34,808 nucleotides of DNA, from positions 1 to 34,808 of the forward strand of contig CANRPP010000011.1 of the NCBI GenBank assembly GCA_947632545.1, written 5' to 3'. The notes below the pieces were generated by a model. It saw nothing but the letters and a program-made list of their open reading frames with translations. It did not search any database and was not told the origin of the DNA. How positions within the stretch are numbered: the stretch's first letter is position 1; each line of letters opens with the position of its first letter. Both the position numbers and the translations under genes were made by a program. Source of the DNA: an uncultured Bacilli bacterium (GTDB taxonomy: Bacteria; Bacillota_I; Bacilli_A; RF39; UBA660). Shown one piece after another: positions 7,649 to 14,991 of this stretch.

Positions 7649-8626
7649 ATGTGTACTAGTATAGCTTTTAAAACTGATGATTTTTATTTTGGTAGAAATA
7701 TGGATTTGGAGTATGATTTTTCACAACGTGTTGTAATAACTCCTAGGAATTATATAATTAACTTTAAAAAAGTAAATCCAATGAAGGTGCACTTTTCAAT
7801 GATTGGTATGGCAACAATTGTGGATGATTATCCTCTTTATGCTGAAGCTGCTAATGAAAAAGGTTTATGTATGTCAGGACTTAATTTTCCAGATAATGCT
7901 TATTATAGTAAGGATTTAGATTATAATAAGGCAAATATTACACCATATGAATTAATTTTATGGATACTTGGACAATGTGAAAATATTTTAGAAGTAAAAG
8001 AATTACTTAATCATACTAATTTGGTTGATATTCCATTTAATAATAATCTTCCAGTAACTAAACTCCATTGGCATATTGCTGATAAAAATGCCTCAATTAC
8101 TTTAGAATGTACAAAAGATGGTATGAAAATATACGATAATCCTGCAGATATATTAACTAATAATCCTCCTTTTGATTTTCATATGACGAATTTAGCTCAA
8201 TATTTTAATCTTGAAACTAATATACCTAAAAATTGTTTTTCTAATGACTTGGGACTTAAACCATTTTGTAAAGGTATAGGAAGTATTGGTCTACCTGGAG
8301 ATTTTTCTTCTCCTTCTCGTTTTGTAAAAACATCATTTTTAATGCTTAACTCTAAGCTTATTCCAAATAAAGATAGCAGTCTTTCACAATTCTTCCATAT
8401 CCTTGATAGTGTAGGAGTAGTAAATGGTAGTATTATGTTAGATAGTGGAGAAGATTATTATACTATTTATTCTTCTTGTATTAATGCCAGTAGAGGGATA
8501 TTTTATTATAAAACTTATAATAATAGCCAAATTACAGCAGTTAATATGTATCATGAAGATATAAATAGTAATAATTTAATAAGTTTTTCACTCGTAAAAG
8601 AGCAGCAAATTGCTTGGTCGAATTAA
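7649..8626 (+). CDS. Choloylglycine hydrolase family protein (bile salt hydrolase-like)
   Basis: This 325-residue Ntn-hydrolase probably removes glycine or taurine from conjugated bile acids in the cytosol. The ATG at 7649 is preferred to one at 7637 because it exposes the nucleophile Cys2 after Met removal (MCTSIAF) and has GGTGAT at the right distance. From memory, C. perfringens BSH uses C2, R18, D21, N82, N175 and R228; the matching residues here are C2, R16, D19, N79, N171 and R224, with FGRNMD, SGLNFP, LTNNPPFD and PSRF around them. Overall it looks closer to bile-salt than to penicillin V acylases, but activity needs assay. It is monocistronic; the only promoter sign is a TATAAT at 7628. 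Confidence 0.92.
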   Translation: MCTSIAFKTDDFYFGRNMDLEYDFSQRVVITPRNYIINFKKVNPMKVHFSMIGMATIVDDYPLYAEAANEKGLCMSGLNFPDNAYYSKDLDYNKANITPYELILWILGQCENILEVKELLNHTNLVDIPFNNNLPVTKLHWHIADKNASITLECTKDGMKIYDNPADILTNNPPFDFHMTNLAQYFNLETNIPKNCFSNDLGLKPFCKGIGSIGLPGDFSSPSRFVKTSFLMLNSKLIPNKDSSLSQFFHILDSVGVVNGSIMLDSGEDYYTIYSSCINASRGIFYYKTYNNSQITAVNMYHEDINSNNLISFSLVKEQQIAWSN

Positions 8627-8642
8627 AATATATTTTGAACAT

Positions 8643-8674
8643 AATAAGTTAGATAATATTTAACTTATTTTTTA
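8643..8674 (+). terminator. Rho-independent terminator after choloylglycine hydrolase
   Basis: AATAAGTTA (8643-8651) pairs perfectly with TAACTTATT (8661-8669) and a T-run follows. Confidence 0.85.
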
Positions 8675-8683
8675 TGTTATAAT
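8675..8683 (+). promoter_or_regulatory. Extended -10 promoter for the transglutaminase-like gene
   Basis: TGTTATAAT is an exact extended -10 element located 38 nt before the start codon, directly after the preceding terminator. No clear -35 is present. Confidence 0.5.
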
Positions 8684-8721
8684 ATTTATATATAAAAAAA
8701 TTAATGAAACAGAGTGATATT

Positions 8722-10320
8722 ATGGATAAAACAGAAAAGATAATAGATGAGATTGTTAGTGGTATTGATAGTAGTTATACTAAAAATGAGAAAATAAGAT
8801 ATGTTTATTTAGAACTTGGTAAAAGATTAAGTAAAGATCCTGATTTCTTCTTTTCACTTTATAATAAATTAGAGGATAAAAATTTATCTGTTTCGCAGTT
8901 AAAAGCTATTTATGATAATGAAGACTTAACAAAAAAGGTAGTTTGTAAATCTTGTAGTAAAGCATTAAAAATGTGTTTTGATAGAATAGGTATAGAATCT
9001 AAAATAATAGAAACTACTAAAAGTGATATTATTAAAGATAATACTGCAGAAGCAGATATACATCATTGTTTTGTATGTTGTAAAGGTGATGATGATAAAA
9101 GTTATTTTTTAATATTAAGTTCTGATTTAGATAATATTCAAATGGGATATAGAACAAAACATTTTGCAAAAAATATTTCTTATATTTTAGATGGTGAAGT
9201 TGCCTATAAGGGAGAAGAAATTCATAATTCAGTTATGACATATGAAGAAATAGAAGAGATTGATAAAAAATTAGGTTATTTAAATAATTATTATTTAAAA
9301 AAGAAGAATGGTAAATTAATATCAGAGCTTGATTATACTGATCATAATATTGTGTTATTAAGAGAAAATTATTTTAAAAATAGATTATATTATTCTCATT
9401 TGTGTGAAAATACTAAAAATAAATTTTATAGAACTGTTCAGGCTATTCCTTGTCCGGATGGTAAAATAATACAATTAAATAATTGTAGTGTTGATTATAT
9501 TAAGACACTAGATTTATCTAAATGGAAGAATAATATAGTAACACTTATTAATCAAAAAATTATGATTGAATTATATAATAATATTGAAAAAGATGATGAG
9601 GATAATTTATATGATCTCATTAATGATAATAAAATAGATGAATGGTTTGATTATATTACTCAAGTAGTTAAAAAACTAGATATATCAAAACTTGATATTT
9701 CTCATAATTTTGATCCTATAAGTTTAGTTAAAAGAACAAAACAATTATTTAATGATATTGAAAAAGAGGATATTAATACTTATTCAATAAGGAAAACTAT
9801 TTTAAATATTGCATATCAATTTGTAGATCCTGCTTTAGTGTTACCAAGAGATGCAAATGCTTATGCTACTAATTATTATATTTCTAGAAAATTTGAAAGT
9901 GAAATGCCTAAGATATTAGAATTGGGAGTTACTACTGATTTTTCTAGATTAGGTTATTCTGAACAAGTAGATACAATTGAAAAAATACTTAGTTCAGTAT
10001 TTCAGGAATTAAACGTAGATAATTGTGGTAATATGAAAGGCTATGATGAAAAACTTCCTGGAGTTAAAAATAGAATAATTACATCAGCTGTAAAAAATAG
10101 AGAAACTGGTGAATATTCATTTTTATTTCATATTACTGGTGATAGTGATGATGATACATATACATATTTGTATGAGCCTATGTTTAATTCAATGTCTGAT
10201 GTTGATTTATTTTCTGTTGCTGAAGATTATATAATAGTTACTAGTAAACTTAATCCAACTATTGATGATATTGAAAACATAGAAATTATTGAAAAAAATT
10301 CTGGTGGAATAAAAAAATAA
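8722..10320 (+). CDS. Large cytosolic protein with transglutaminase-like N-terminal signature
   Basis: This 532-residue protein has no signal peptide or membrane helix. Residues 75-96 fit the transglutaminase/papain-like core: C75, then SKALKMCF, then RIGIESKII, as in the Cys-x(5)-AL...LGIPAR pattern. H114/H115 (HHCFVCC) and D135 (SSDLD) could complete a Cys-His-Asp triad. The remaining ~380 residues are unrecognised, rich in Asp, Asn and Lys, with no obvious repeats. Start ATG 8722 is favoured by GAGTGAT upstream; ATG 8704 lacks a site. It has its own promoter and converges on an unknown small gene. It could be a protease, cross-linker or amidase; I cannot say which, nor whether it is secreted. 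Confidence 0.78.
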   Translation: MDKTEKIIDEIVSGIDSSYTKNEKIRYVYLELGKRLSKDPDFFFSLYNKLEDKNLSVSQLKAIYDNEDLTKKVVCKSCSKALKMCFDRIGIESKIIETTKSDIIKDNTAEADIHHCFVCCKGDDDKSYFLILSSDLDNIQMGYRTKHFAKNISYILDGEVAYKGEEIHNSVMTYEEIEEIDKKLGYLNNYYLKKKNGKLISELDYTDHNIVLLRENYFKNRLYYSHLCENTKNKFYRTVQAIPCPDGKIIQLNNCSVDYIKTLDLSKWKNNIVTLINQKIMIELYNNIEKDDEDNLYDLINDNKIDEWFDYITQVVKKLDISKLDISHNFDPISLVKRTKQLFNDIEKEDINTYSIRKTILNIAYQFVDPALVLPRDANAYATNYYISRKFESEMPKILELGVTTDFSRLGYSEQVDTIEKILSSVFQELNVDNCGNMKGYDEKLPGVKNRIITSAVKNRETGEYSFLFHITGDSDDDTYTYLYEPMFNSMSDVDLFSVAEDYIIVTSKLNPTIDDIENIEIIEKNSGGIKK

Positions 10321-10347
10321 GAATAGTTTAATTATTCTTATTTTTTT
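10311..10347. terminator. Bidirectional terminator
   Basis: AAGAATA (10319-10325) pairs with TATTCTT (10333-10339), flanked by an A-run and a T-run, so it serves both converging genes. It overlaps both stop codons. Confidence 0.82.
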
Positions 10348-10763
10348 AATGTACTTGTTATAATTGCAATATCTGAATTGCCTATATCACTAGTGATATT
10401 ATTTAATCTAGTTTTTTCTCCTATTTCTCTAATTTTATTAAGATCATCATCTATTAATTCAGATGTTTTAGATAATGCAGGGTTTTTTATTTGCTCAAAA
10501 TAATTTTCTAGTAGAAATAATGCTTTTAAATAATCATCTGTATCTGCTTCTATTCTAGTAGGTTTTTGTCCTAATGTTTTTAATAATAGTATGGAGTTAT
10601 CAACTTTTTTTAATTCAATAGTTGGTTTTTCTTCGCTTGGAAGATTTAATAGATAATATTTAAAACCATTATTGTTCCTAATTGAAAATATATAATGTTG
10701 ATCATAGTAGTGGTTTGGTTCGCTTATAAAATATACTCTAAAATCACTATTATCATTTTTCAT
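10338..10763 (-). CDS. Small hypothetical cytosolic protein
   Basis: This 141-residue soluble protein has no recognised family. The N-terminal half is probably beta-rich (FRVYFISEP, HYIFSIRNNNGF, YYLLNLP) and the C-terminal half helical (YLKALFLLENYFEQI, then DDDLNKIREIGEKTRLNNI). There are no cysteines, signal peptide or membrane segments. The start is supported by AAGGAG on the minus strand about 9 nt upstream. It is one of only two minus-strand genes here and shares a terminator with the transglutaminase-like gene; a functional link to that gene is possible but not shown. A TATAAT on the minus strand (10801-10806) may be its -10. Confidence 0.72.
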   Translation of the reverse strand: MKNDNSDFRVYFISEPNHYYDQHYIFSIRNNNGFKYYLLNLPSEEKPTIELKKVDNSILLLKTLGQKPTRIEADTDDYLKALFLLENYFEQIKNPALSKTSELIDDDLNKIREIGEKTRLNNITSDIGNSDIAIITSTLKK

Positions 10764-10864
10764 AGGTTTATCTCCTTTTTGTTTAAATTCTACTAAATAT
10801 ATTATAAAAAGTCAAATTTTGGTATTTTTTTATTTATAAAATGATATATTTTTAGTAAATTCAC

Positions 10865-10892
10865 TTGATTTTTTTTTAAAAGTAGATATAAT
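10865..10892 (+). promoter_or_regulatory. Upstream promoter (P1) of the adhesin operon
   Basis: TTGATT (10865-10870), a 16-nt spacer and TATAAT (10887-10892) lie about 100 nt before the adhesin start. Confidence 0.45.
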
Positions 10893-10938
10893 AGATAAAC
10901 GTGAGAGAAATGCAATTTATGAAATTTTACAAAAAGAC

Positions 10939-10967
10939 TTGCAAAAAAATTAAAAGTGTGTTATAAT
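10939..10967 (+). promoter_or_regulatory. Main promoter (P2) of the adhesin operon
   Basis: TTGCAA (10939-10944), a 17-nt spacer and an extended -10, TGTTATAAT, ending at 10967, are close to sigma-A consensus. The adhesin start codon follows 29 nt later with a strong GGAGGGGG binding site, predicting high expression. Confidence 0.78.
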
Positions 10968-10996
10968 ATAGCCACAAATTTGGAGGGGGAAAAGAT

Positions 10997-13171
10997 ATGA
11001 AAAAAGTAATTTCCAAAATAAGTAAAATTTTAACAGCAATTGTTATAACAGCTATGTTAGTATTTGCAGATACTGAATCTACTAATGCTGCAGCAAAATC
11101 AGTAAAGGTTGGTAGTACAACATTATTATCTGGTTATGTTGCAGGTACAAGATTTAGTATTAAGCCTTTAGTAGGAGGAGGCTATGGATATTGTTTAAAT
11201 ATTCATAAAGGTAGTGCCAAAAATACAACTCAGTATTTACAAAAAGAAATGGGAGCAGGTATGGCCTATATACTTAAAAATGGGTATCCTAATAAAAGTT
11301 TTACAGGTAATAAGAGTAAAGACTATTATATTACCCAAGCTGCTGTTTGGTGGTTTTTAGATGATACTACTGGTACATCTTATTTATCTAAATCATTTAA
11401 AACAAAAGGTACTGATAAATCTGGCTTAAGAAAATACATAAAGAAATTAGTTAGTGGTGCTAAAACTGCTAAGAAACAAGGTTATTCAACACCTTCATTA
11501 AATGTTAAAGTAAGTACTAAAAAAACAACTTTAGGTTCTGGTAAGAAATATTATGTATCTAAACCAATAGATGCTAATGCTAAAAATATTGATGGTAAAT
11601 ATAAAGTTACTGTAACTAGTGGTCCTAAAGGTACTATTACTACAGATGTTAACGGTCATCATCAATCTTCATTTAAAGCAAATGAAAAATTCTTAATTAA
11701 GATTCCTGTAAGTAAAATTGGTGAAGGAAAAACTGTAAATGCAAAAGTAAAAGTTACAGCATCAAGTACAATTAAGAAAGCATATAAGTATGCACCTAAA
11801 AATAATAATATTCAACCAATGGTTGTATTACAACCATATACTAAAACTGTTTCAGATACAATTACAGTTAGTGCAACTAGACCAAAGCCTGGTAAAAATA
11901 TTGTTGTACCAACACCTATACCAACAACCCAACCTACACCAGCTAGTGTATCTATTATAAAACTTGATAGAGATACAAATGCAGTTGTTGAAGGTGCAGT
12001 ACTATCTGTAAAAAATTCTAGTGGTAAAGAAGTAGCAAGATTTACATCAACTACAGAAGCATATAAAATGAATAATGTTGCTAACGGAACATATACAGTA
12101 GAAGAAGTACAAGCACCAGCAGGATACGAATTATCAAAAGAAAAACAAACATTTACAATCTCTGATACTGAAAGAACTGCAGAAGTTAGATATTATAATA
12201 AAGCAAAAGAATCAGTTGTATCTATATTTAAATTAGATAAGAATACTGAAAAACCAGTAGCAGGAGCAGGATTAGTAATAAAAGATGCAAATGGTAATGT
12301 AGTTAGATCATTAACATCATCTGTTAACGGAAATAGTATAACAGGTCTTGCAAACGGAACATATACAGTAGAAGAAGTAGAAGCACCAGCAGGATATGAA
12401 TTATCAACAGAAAAAGAAACATTTACTTTAAGTAATGAAACTAAATCTGTATCAGTAAAATTCTATAATAAAGCAAAAGAATCAGTTGTATCTATAATTA
12501 AATTAGATAAGACTACTGATAAACCAGTATCAGGAGCAGTTTTAGAAATAAAAGATGCAAATGGAAATGTCATTAAAAAATTCACATCATCTGTTAATGG
12601 AAATAGTATTACAGGTCTTTCTAATGGAACATATACAGTAGAAGAAGTAGAAGCACCAGCAGGATATGAATTATCAACAGAAAAAGAAACATTTACTTTA
12701 AGTGATGATGTTAAGTCTGTAGAAGTAAAATTTTATAATACTCCTAAAGATAGAGTTGTTACTATTTCTAAAGTAGATAGTACTACTGGTAAGCCAGTAG
12801 CAGGAGCAGTAATTGTTGTAACTAATGAAGCTGGAGAAGAAGTAGCAAGATTTACATCAACTACAGAAGCATATGTAATTAAAAATATTGCTGATGGTAC
12901 ATATACAGTAGAAGAAGAAGAAGCACCAGAGGGATATTTCTTAAATGAAGAATCTCAAACATTTACAATAGATAGTGAACATTTATCTTATCAAGTAACT
13001 ATTGAAGATGTTCCTAAAACTTGTGAAAATGGTGGAAAAGACGATGATGAATGTTATGTAGAAGTTCCTGATACAGCATCAAGTTCACTTCCATTCTGTT
13101 TAATTGGTATCGCTATTGTTTCATCAGGTATCGCATATGTTTACAAAAATAACAAGAAAGCACATAAATAA
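10997..13171 (+). CDS. Cell-wall-anchored thioester adhesin with four SpaA/Cna-B repeats
   Basis: This 724-residue surface protein has a signal peptide (1 to about 33, cut near NAAA). A thioester domain follows, with C66 (GYCLN) and Q114 (ITQAAVWWF) as the likely internal Cys-Gln bond that reacts with host amines. After a beta-rich part comes a Pro/Thr linker (about 294-318), then four exact 90-residue repeats from residues 319, 409, 499 and 589. Each has an N-terminal Lys (IKLD, FKLD, SKVD), a Glu in TVEEV before APAGYEL, and a closing Asn (YYN, FYN). These are the usual residues of intramolecular isopeptide bonds. The last repeat ends in IED instead. The C terminus has the sorting-like VPDTA (690-694), a hydrophobic helix and a basic tail. 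It is probably anchored by the next-door sortase. Confidence 0.93.
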   Translation: MKKVISKISKILTAIVITAMLVFADTESTNAAAKSVKVGSTTLLSGYVAGTRFSIKPLVGGGYGYCLNIHKGSAKNTTQYLQKEMGAGMAYILKNGYPNKSFTGNKSKDYYITQAAVWWFLDDTTGTSYLSKSFKTKGTDKSGLRKYIKKLVSGAKTAKKQGYSTPSLNVKVSTKKTTLGSGKKYYVSKPIDANAKNIDGKYKVTVTSGPKGTITTDVNGHHQSSFKANEKFLIKIPVSKIGEGKTVNAKVKVTASSTIKKAYKYAPKNNNIQPMVVLQPYTKTVSDTITVSATRPKPGKNIVVPTPIPTTQPTPASVSIIKLDRDTNAVVEGAVLSVKNSSGKEVARFTSTTEAYKMNNVANGTYTVEEVQAPAGYELSKEKQTFTISDTERTAEVRYYNKAKESVVSIFKLDKNTEKPVAGAGLVIKDANGNVVRSLTSSVNGNSITGLANGTYTVEEVEAPAGYELSTEKETFTLSNETKSVSVKFYNKAKESVVSIIKLDKTTDKPVSGAVLEIKDANGNVIKKFTSSVNGNSITGLSNGTYTVEEVEAPAGYELSTEKETFTLSDDVKSVEVKFYNTPKDRVVTISKVDSTTGKPVAGAVIVVTNEAGEEVARFTSTTEAYVIKNIADGTYTVEEEEAPEGYFLNEESQTFTIDSEHLSYQVTIEDVPKTCENGGKDDDECYVEVPDTASSSLPFCLIGIAIVSSGIAYVYKNNKKAHK
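11951..13030 (+). repeat. Four tandem 270-bp units coding SpaA/Cna-B domains
   Basis: Units start at 11951, 12221, 12491 and 12761, an exact 270-bp period. Units 2 and 3 are nearly identical over long stretches (TSSVNGNSITGL, EAPAGYELSTEKETFTLS). Units 1 and 4 share a different middle (EVARFTSTTEAY), giving an A-B-B-A order. Such DNA could change copy number by recombination. Confidence 0.9.
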
Positions 13172-13802
13172 TACTAAACCTAAATTAAGAATCTCACCAA
13201 CTGTAGTAGCTTTTATTGGTACTATAATAATAATGATTGGGGGATTCTTTCTTTCATATAATTATATTAATTCTAAAAAAGTAATGGCATATGATTATAT
13301 GAATAATGTCTTTGTAGCAGAAGCTAGTGAAAATGGAATAGAAGAGGAAAATATAATAGGCGATAGTGATACAGGAGAAAATATTTCAGTTGATCCTAAT
13401 CAATATATTGGTACTTTAATTATCGATAAGATAGGATTTAATAAAGGATTTTATCCAAAAGAATCAGAATATAATGATGTTGATAAAAACTTGTTACTTG
13501 TAAAGGAAGCAGATTATCCTAATGTAGCAAAAGGTAATTTAATAATAGCAGGTCATTCTGGTACTGCTTGGAATTCATTCTTTAATGATTTATATAAGCT
13601 AGCTGTGGGTGATACTGCAAAAGTAGTTTATAATAATAAAACTTATACATATAAGTTTGTAAATATTTATAAAGCACCAAAAGTAGGTAATATTTCAATA
13701 TATAGAAATCAAAATAGAACGACATTAACACTTGTTACATGTACTAATTTTGATAAAACAACTCAAACAATTTATATTGGTGAGTTACAATCTGTAGAAT
13801 AA
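13137..13802 (+). CDS. Sortase-family transpeptidase, gene overlapping the adhesin
   Basis: This 221-residue class D/E-like sortase has a basic cytoplasmic N terminus, one membrane helix (about 22-42) and an outside catalytic domain. The His is H140 (IAGHSG) and the nucleophile Cys is C202 (LTLVTCT). The Arg normally found about eight residues after the Cys is replaced by Gln (Q210, in TTQTIYIGE). R194, just before the Cys strand, could stand in. ATG 13137 is the best start. It lies inside the 3' end of the adhesin gene, giving a 35-nt overlap, with a weak AGGT upstream; a TTG further upstream is less likely. Coupling with the adhesin suggests it is dedicated to that protein's VPDTA signal. 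Confidence 0.9.
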   Translation: MFTKITRKHINNTKPKLRISPTVVAFIGTIIIMIGGFFLSYNYINSKKVMAYDYMNNVFVAEASENGIEEENIIGDSDTGENISVDPNQYIGTLIIDKIGFNKGFYPKESEYNDVDKNLLLVKEADYPNVAKGNLIIAGHSGTAWNSFFNDLYKLAVGDTAKVVYNNKTYTYKFVNIYKAPKVGNISIYRNQNRTTLTLVTCTNFDKTTQTIYIGELQSVE

Positions 13803-13825
13803 AAGGTTTATAAAAGGGGGCGAAG

Positions 13826-14914
13826 ATGATGAAGGATTTATCATTTTTGGATAAACTTAAAGTTCTTGTAGATGTTTCATCATCTTCAGGACTTTGTATA
13901 GCATCTATAGTTATATTAGTTTTTCTTGCAATTATTATGCTTACAACAAGTAAAAAGAATTCTAAACAAACTAAGCTATTTTATATATTAATTTATATTG
14001 CATTATTAGTTGTTATGTTAATTCAATATGGTTCATCATTTTCTACAATGTTTGATTATATGATGAATAATCTATTTATTGCAGTATATTTTCCAAATTT
14101 AGCGATTTATTTAGCAGCTATAATAGCTACTAATATAATATTATGGAAAACTATATTTAACTTTAAAGAAGATAGATTATTAAAAGTAGTTAATACTATA
14201 ATTTACTGCATAATGCATTATTTACTAGTTTTAATTATGAATGTAGTTACTTCTAGTGGTATTAATGTCTTTGATAATTCATCTGTTTATAGTAATAATC
14301 AAGCCCTAGCCTTAATTGGACTTAGTAGTACTATATTTATGATTTGGATTATATTTATAATTATTTATAAAATAATTAGATCTTCACAAAAGAATAAAGA
14401 AAATGAAGTAGTAAGACCAATACTTCCTTCTAATATAATAGAGACTGCTGTACCTAAAAAAGTAAGAGAAATTATTGAATATAAAGAAATAAATATGCCA
14501 ATACTTCCTTCTAATATATTAGAGATAGTAGCACCTAGAAAAGTTAAAGAAGTAGTTAAATATAAAGAAGTAGAAAGACCTAAATTCTCATCTAATATAG
14601 AAGAAGTTGAGGCCCCTGAAATTGTTAAAGATATGAGACCTAAAATTAAACCTAATATAGATTTATCTACAGAAAAAGATTCTGAATTAGAAAAATATGA
14701 AAATATGTTAACTCTTGATGATTATAAAAGAGTTCTTGATATATTAAAAAATAATAAAGTTCCAGATGATACAATTACTATTGATAATAATATTGGTAAT
14801 GAATCTAGTAGTGAAAATAAAAATACAATTAATATTACTAATGAAAGTGATATTACATATAGTTATGAAGCAAATACAACTAAGACTGTACTTGATCAAT
14901 TACTAAATTTATAA
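13826..14914 (+). CDS. Membrane protein with a repeat-bearing cytosolic tail, linked to sortase
   Basis: This 362-residue protein is of unknown family. It has about five hydrophobic helices (roughly 20-41, 47-66, 78-104, 120-140, 156-183). A charged tail follows, holding three 27-residue repeats from residues 197, 224 and 251 (RPILPSNI, MPILPSNI, RPKFSSNI, each followed by a KVxExxxYKE block). A helical KRVLDILKNN segment and an Asn/Ser/Thr-rich end come last. By the positive-inside rule the tail is probably cytosolic. Start 13826, or ATG 13829 next to it, follows GGGGG. It is third in the adhesin-sortase operon and ends at a strong terminator, so it may assist surface display or sense it; this is inference. 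Confidence 0.82.
   Translation: MMKDLSFLDKLKVLVDVSSSSGLCIASIVILVFLAIIMLTTSKKNSKQTKLFYILIYIALLVVMLIQYGSSFSTMFDYMMNNLFIAVYFPNLAIYLAAIIATNIILWKTIFNFKEDRLLKVVNTIIYCIMHYLLVLIMNVVTSSGINVFDNSSVYSNNQALALIGLSSTIFMIWIIFIIIYKIIRSSQKNKENEVVRPILPSNIIETAVPKKVREIIEYKEINMPILPSNILEIVAPRKVKEVVKYKEVERPKFSSNIEEVEAPEIVKDMRPKIKPNIDLSTEKDSELEKYENMLTLDDYKRVLDILKNNKVPDDTITIDNNIGNESSSENKNTINITNESDITYSYEANTTKTVLDQLLNL
14414..14656 (+). repeat. Three tandem 81-bp units in the membrane-protein tail
   Basis: Units begin at 14414, 14495 and 14576, an exact 81-bp (27-codon) period. The first two are clearly alike; the third has diverged. Confidence 0.85.
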
Positions 14915-14940
14915 AAGTGTCTAATGACACTTTTTTTCTT
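14914..14940 (+). terminator. Rho-independent terminator of the adhesin-sortase operon
   Basis: AAAGTGTC (14914-14921) pairs with GACACTTT (14926-14933), with loop TAAT and a T-run. Confidence 0.92.
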
Positions 14941-14991
14941 TTATAATATTTAAATATAGGGTATAATTAATTAAGGAAGTAGGTTTTTATA

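Noticed and set aside
11951-13030. CRISPR-like or non-coding repeat array
   Set aside because: The repeats are 270 bp, in frame and code for SpaA/Cna-B domains.
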